A stretch of DNA of 64,000 bases, from positions 2,518,500 through 2,582,499 of the forward strand of contig CM030943.1 of assembly GCA_018136815.1 (NCBI GenBank). The letters run 5' to 3'. Below, in pieces: positions 62,401-64,000 of the stretch (position 1 is its first letter; the number at the start of each line of letters is the position of its first letter). The notes below the pieces were generated by a model. It saw nothing but the letters and a program-made list of their open reading frames with translations. It was not told the origin of the DNA and did no database searches. The stretch is from Isochrysis galbana. Taxonomy: Eukaryota; Haptophyta; Isochrysidales; Isochrysidaceae. The position numbers and the translations under genes are program-made.

Positions 62401-63506
62401 TTGTCTACCACACTCCCGCTCGCACTCTGCCCTCGCTCGCCGCCTCCCATACTCATACTTTGAGCCCACGCCGAGATTGCAGGTCGGTGGCATGCCATAT
62501 TACGTTGGGAGTAACTCGTATCACTACAATGCGTTCGCCTCCGCCCTGATGGTGGGAGCAACTATCTCCCTCCTGCGGTACCACCACCGCGACCACTACT
62601 ACTCGCATTACCACTATGGGAGCGGTACGTCGGGTGTTGTAGCTGCCGAGGATGGTGGCGCATTTCCCCCTAGCCATGCCAACGGAAAACCGGAGACGGA
62701 ATCAGTCACCGTCACAGCCCCGATGGACCGCTACGACCTTTCGCTCGCCATCACGACGCCTTCGGTCCACCCCGTGGGTTCCGGCAACGGAGATGGCGCG
62801 GGTGACGTATCACCGCTTCACGACGGCCGCAAAATCTCACGTGGCTGGCCACTGACCCTTGTTGTACACAACGCCACGCTCTTCGGCCCCAGATCCTTGG
62901 TCACTGCTCCCGTTGCGGAAGACGGTAGCCGTCGGCTTGTGGTGGCCGGTATCCGCGCATCGGATGGCGCACTGCCTATGTACGTGTCGTTTGCACCCGT
63001 GGTGAACGACGTGACCGGCGGCGGCTCCAGTGTAGATTACAAGAGCGACTACTCGCTAGCTGACTTTTGTGGCCGCATGGGATTGGTGAGCGTCCGCTCC
63101 ACCCCTAGCCACGTGCGAATCCGCACTGTAGGCCCTTTGTCGTTGGCTCCAGCCCGGCTGACTCCTAGGTCAGTTTGAGCCGTCTCCCAAGTGCCTCGCG
63201 CCCTACTGCCACCTCCATCGACAACCATATCTTAGCCTTGACCTGGTTTGTTACTTGCAGGTCATTGCGCTAGTGGGATGCCTTGTTGCGGCTTGTCGCA
63301 ATTCAACTGCTCAAAAGAGTCGGCGAGGGTACCATGCCGCCAGCGACAATAGGGACATCTTCTTTTCCGGGGACGCCGTCGGGGCGGGCTCGAGTCCATT
63401 CGACTCCCGCGCCGAGACGTCGAGTCAGACGCTAAAGTATCAGCCACGCTTTGGCAGATCTAGCGTTTGGGTGGGCGGCATGAAGACGTCCGGCAATTTA
63501 TACTGA
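59407..63506 (+). CDS. Secreted or membrane Tyr-rich protein of unknown function (about 7 exons)
   Basis: ATG 59407 opens a signal peptide or anchor (M-A-S-A-S-V-S-L-S-L-V-G-F-S-V-L-A-L-V). Exons that keep phase: 59407-59534, 60675-~60803, 60951-61081, 61194-61776, 61862-62107, 62278-63085 and 63261-63506 (TGA). Intron 1 (1.1 kb) is mostly GGGA repeats; the others are 85-175 nt. The middle is acidic, then Ser/Arg-rich, then Tyr/His-rich (Y-Y-Y-S-P-S-H-Y-Y). There are two hydrophobic stretches, A-F-A-S-A-L-M-V-G-A and, made across the last splice, M-G-L-V-I-A-L-V-G-C-L-V-A-A-C. This suggests an extracellular or lumenal body with a membrane segment and an ~65-residue tail. I recognise no family. 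Confidence 0.65.
59640..59910. repeat. (GGGAGGGAAG)n decamer array in intron 1
   Basis: About 25 nearly perfect 10-bp units, flanked by other GGGAGG-type sequence up to about 60230. G-runs of three at short spacing make the plus strand a G-quadruplex candidate. Leu-Pro-Ser frames on the minus strand are artefacts. Confidence 0.95.
60250..60460. repeat. Poly-G run and CCCT repeats in intron 1
   Basis: A G run of about 20 (60250-60270) is followed by C-rich CCCTCCCT repeats (60285-60443) and a second G run (60446-60460). The C-rich arm could pair with the upstream GGGA array, giving a large potential hairpin within the intron. Confidence 0.8.
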
Positions 63507-63845
63507 TCGAGGCAAATGGCCATCCACAATGTGGAGGGCTGCGGCGATCGGTTTGGGAGACGGGAGGGCGATGCCTTGTACGCGGGCCGGGTCTTGCGGC
63601 TCGTCATAATAAGAACGGTTTCATGAGCATGGCGCAATTTGGGTGGGTTGTTCCTAGCTTTGAGTGCCGAGCATCATCGCGTCCGTATTGGTTTCGAGCA
63701 CACAATAATATGCAGTTATCCCCAATCGGATACTGAAGGAACCTGTCAACGTGAGTGTCAATAGGATATCATCCACATAAAAAACAATGATTACTAAGAT
63801 CAAAATAGTAGATTTACAACTAAGTCACTAAGTTTAGAAAACTAA
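63507..63845. other. Intergenic, no gene seen
   Basis: 3' flank of the Tyr-rich protein gene, AT-rich from about 63740 (GAACCTGTCAACG then AT-rich). Confidence 0.4.
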
Positions 63846-64000
63846 GCGTGCCGCGACCGCTCCCGAGCCTCAGGCGACCCTCGTCCGTGCGCCCCACCTG
63901 GGACGCCCCACGCCGCCTGAGGCGGCTCATCAGGATGACGGATCCGAGGTTACCACTGCCTCAAATGGGAACAAAGAAAAACTTCTTAATGATCTCGCCG
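63846..64000 (+). pseudogene. LINE ORF1 start region, running off the window
   Basis: GTGCCGCGACCGCTCCCGAG and ACCTGGGACGCCCCACG match 37689-37760. The frame (R-A-A-T-A-P-E-P-Q-A-T-L...G-R-P-T-P-P) is open to the window edge, but ATG-GCG is replaced by AAG, so the start codon appears lost. Confidence 0.6.

Noticed and set aside
1-64000. tRNA and rRNA genes
   Set aside because: I saw no convincing tRNA cloverleaf or rRNA-like sequence by eye. A tRNAscan or Infernal run would be decisive.

Overview
The window looks like nuclear DNA of a GC-rich, intron-bearing, flagellated protist or alga. Every host gene I could build is split by GT-AG introns (most about 80-230 nt) whose phases match exon to exon. 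Two of them look axonemal (a CFAP119/CCDC189-like protein and a MORN-repeat protein resembling radial spoke head protein 1). Intergenic DNA is full of CT/GA tracts, minisatellites and LINE debris. I cannot name the species.

The sequence is three contigs joined by two 100-N gaps (11136-11235 and 48734-48833). Contig A (1-11135) holds a LINE remnant into which a Ty3/gypsy chromovirus has inserted: 5' LTR 690-1999, gag 2125-4581, then pol. Contig B (11236-48733) holds, in order: CT repeats, a PHD-finger gene (13063-14148), two LINE copies (15009-18433), a DUF1853/3'-5' exonuclease/Mut7-C gene (19272-28010), a LINE chimera, the CFAP119-like gene on the minus strand (32118-30144), a 63-bp minisatellite (32716-34467), the MORN gene (35178-36858), a LINE remnant, and the chromovirus again on the minus strand (48733 down to its 3' LTR at 39533-38224). 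Contig C (48834-64000) holds repeats, two copies of a small inverted-repeat element, a coiled-coil/UBA/TPR gene (about 52552-57002), LINE fragments, and a gene for a Tyr-rich protein with a signal peptide (59407-63506).

The two chromovirus 'copies' are almost certainly one insertion. The 5-bp target duplication GGCTA lies outside the 5' LTR of contig A and outside the 3' LTR of contig B. A LINE frame reads across the joined flanks. The two copies differ mainly by single-base homopolymer losses that cluster at the contig ends. Contig B therefore appears to be scaffolded backwards and overlaps contig A by about 7.7 kb.

The most interesting content is the retroelement. Its Pol polyprotein carries a complete phage-type DNA cytosine methyltransferase domain ahead of protease, reverse transcriptase, RNase H, integrase and a C-terminal chromodomain. 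Gag and Pol share one frame, separated by a single UAG codon. The LTRs look identical, which suggests a very young insertion. Other points of interest are a LINE insertion with a 16-bp target duplication and a twin-priming-type 5' inversion, repeated internally deleted LINE derivatives, and the DUF1853-exonuclease-Mut7-C fusion.
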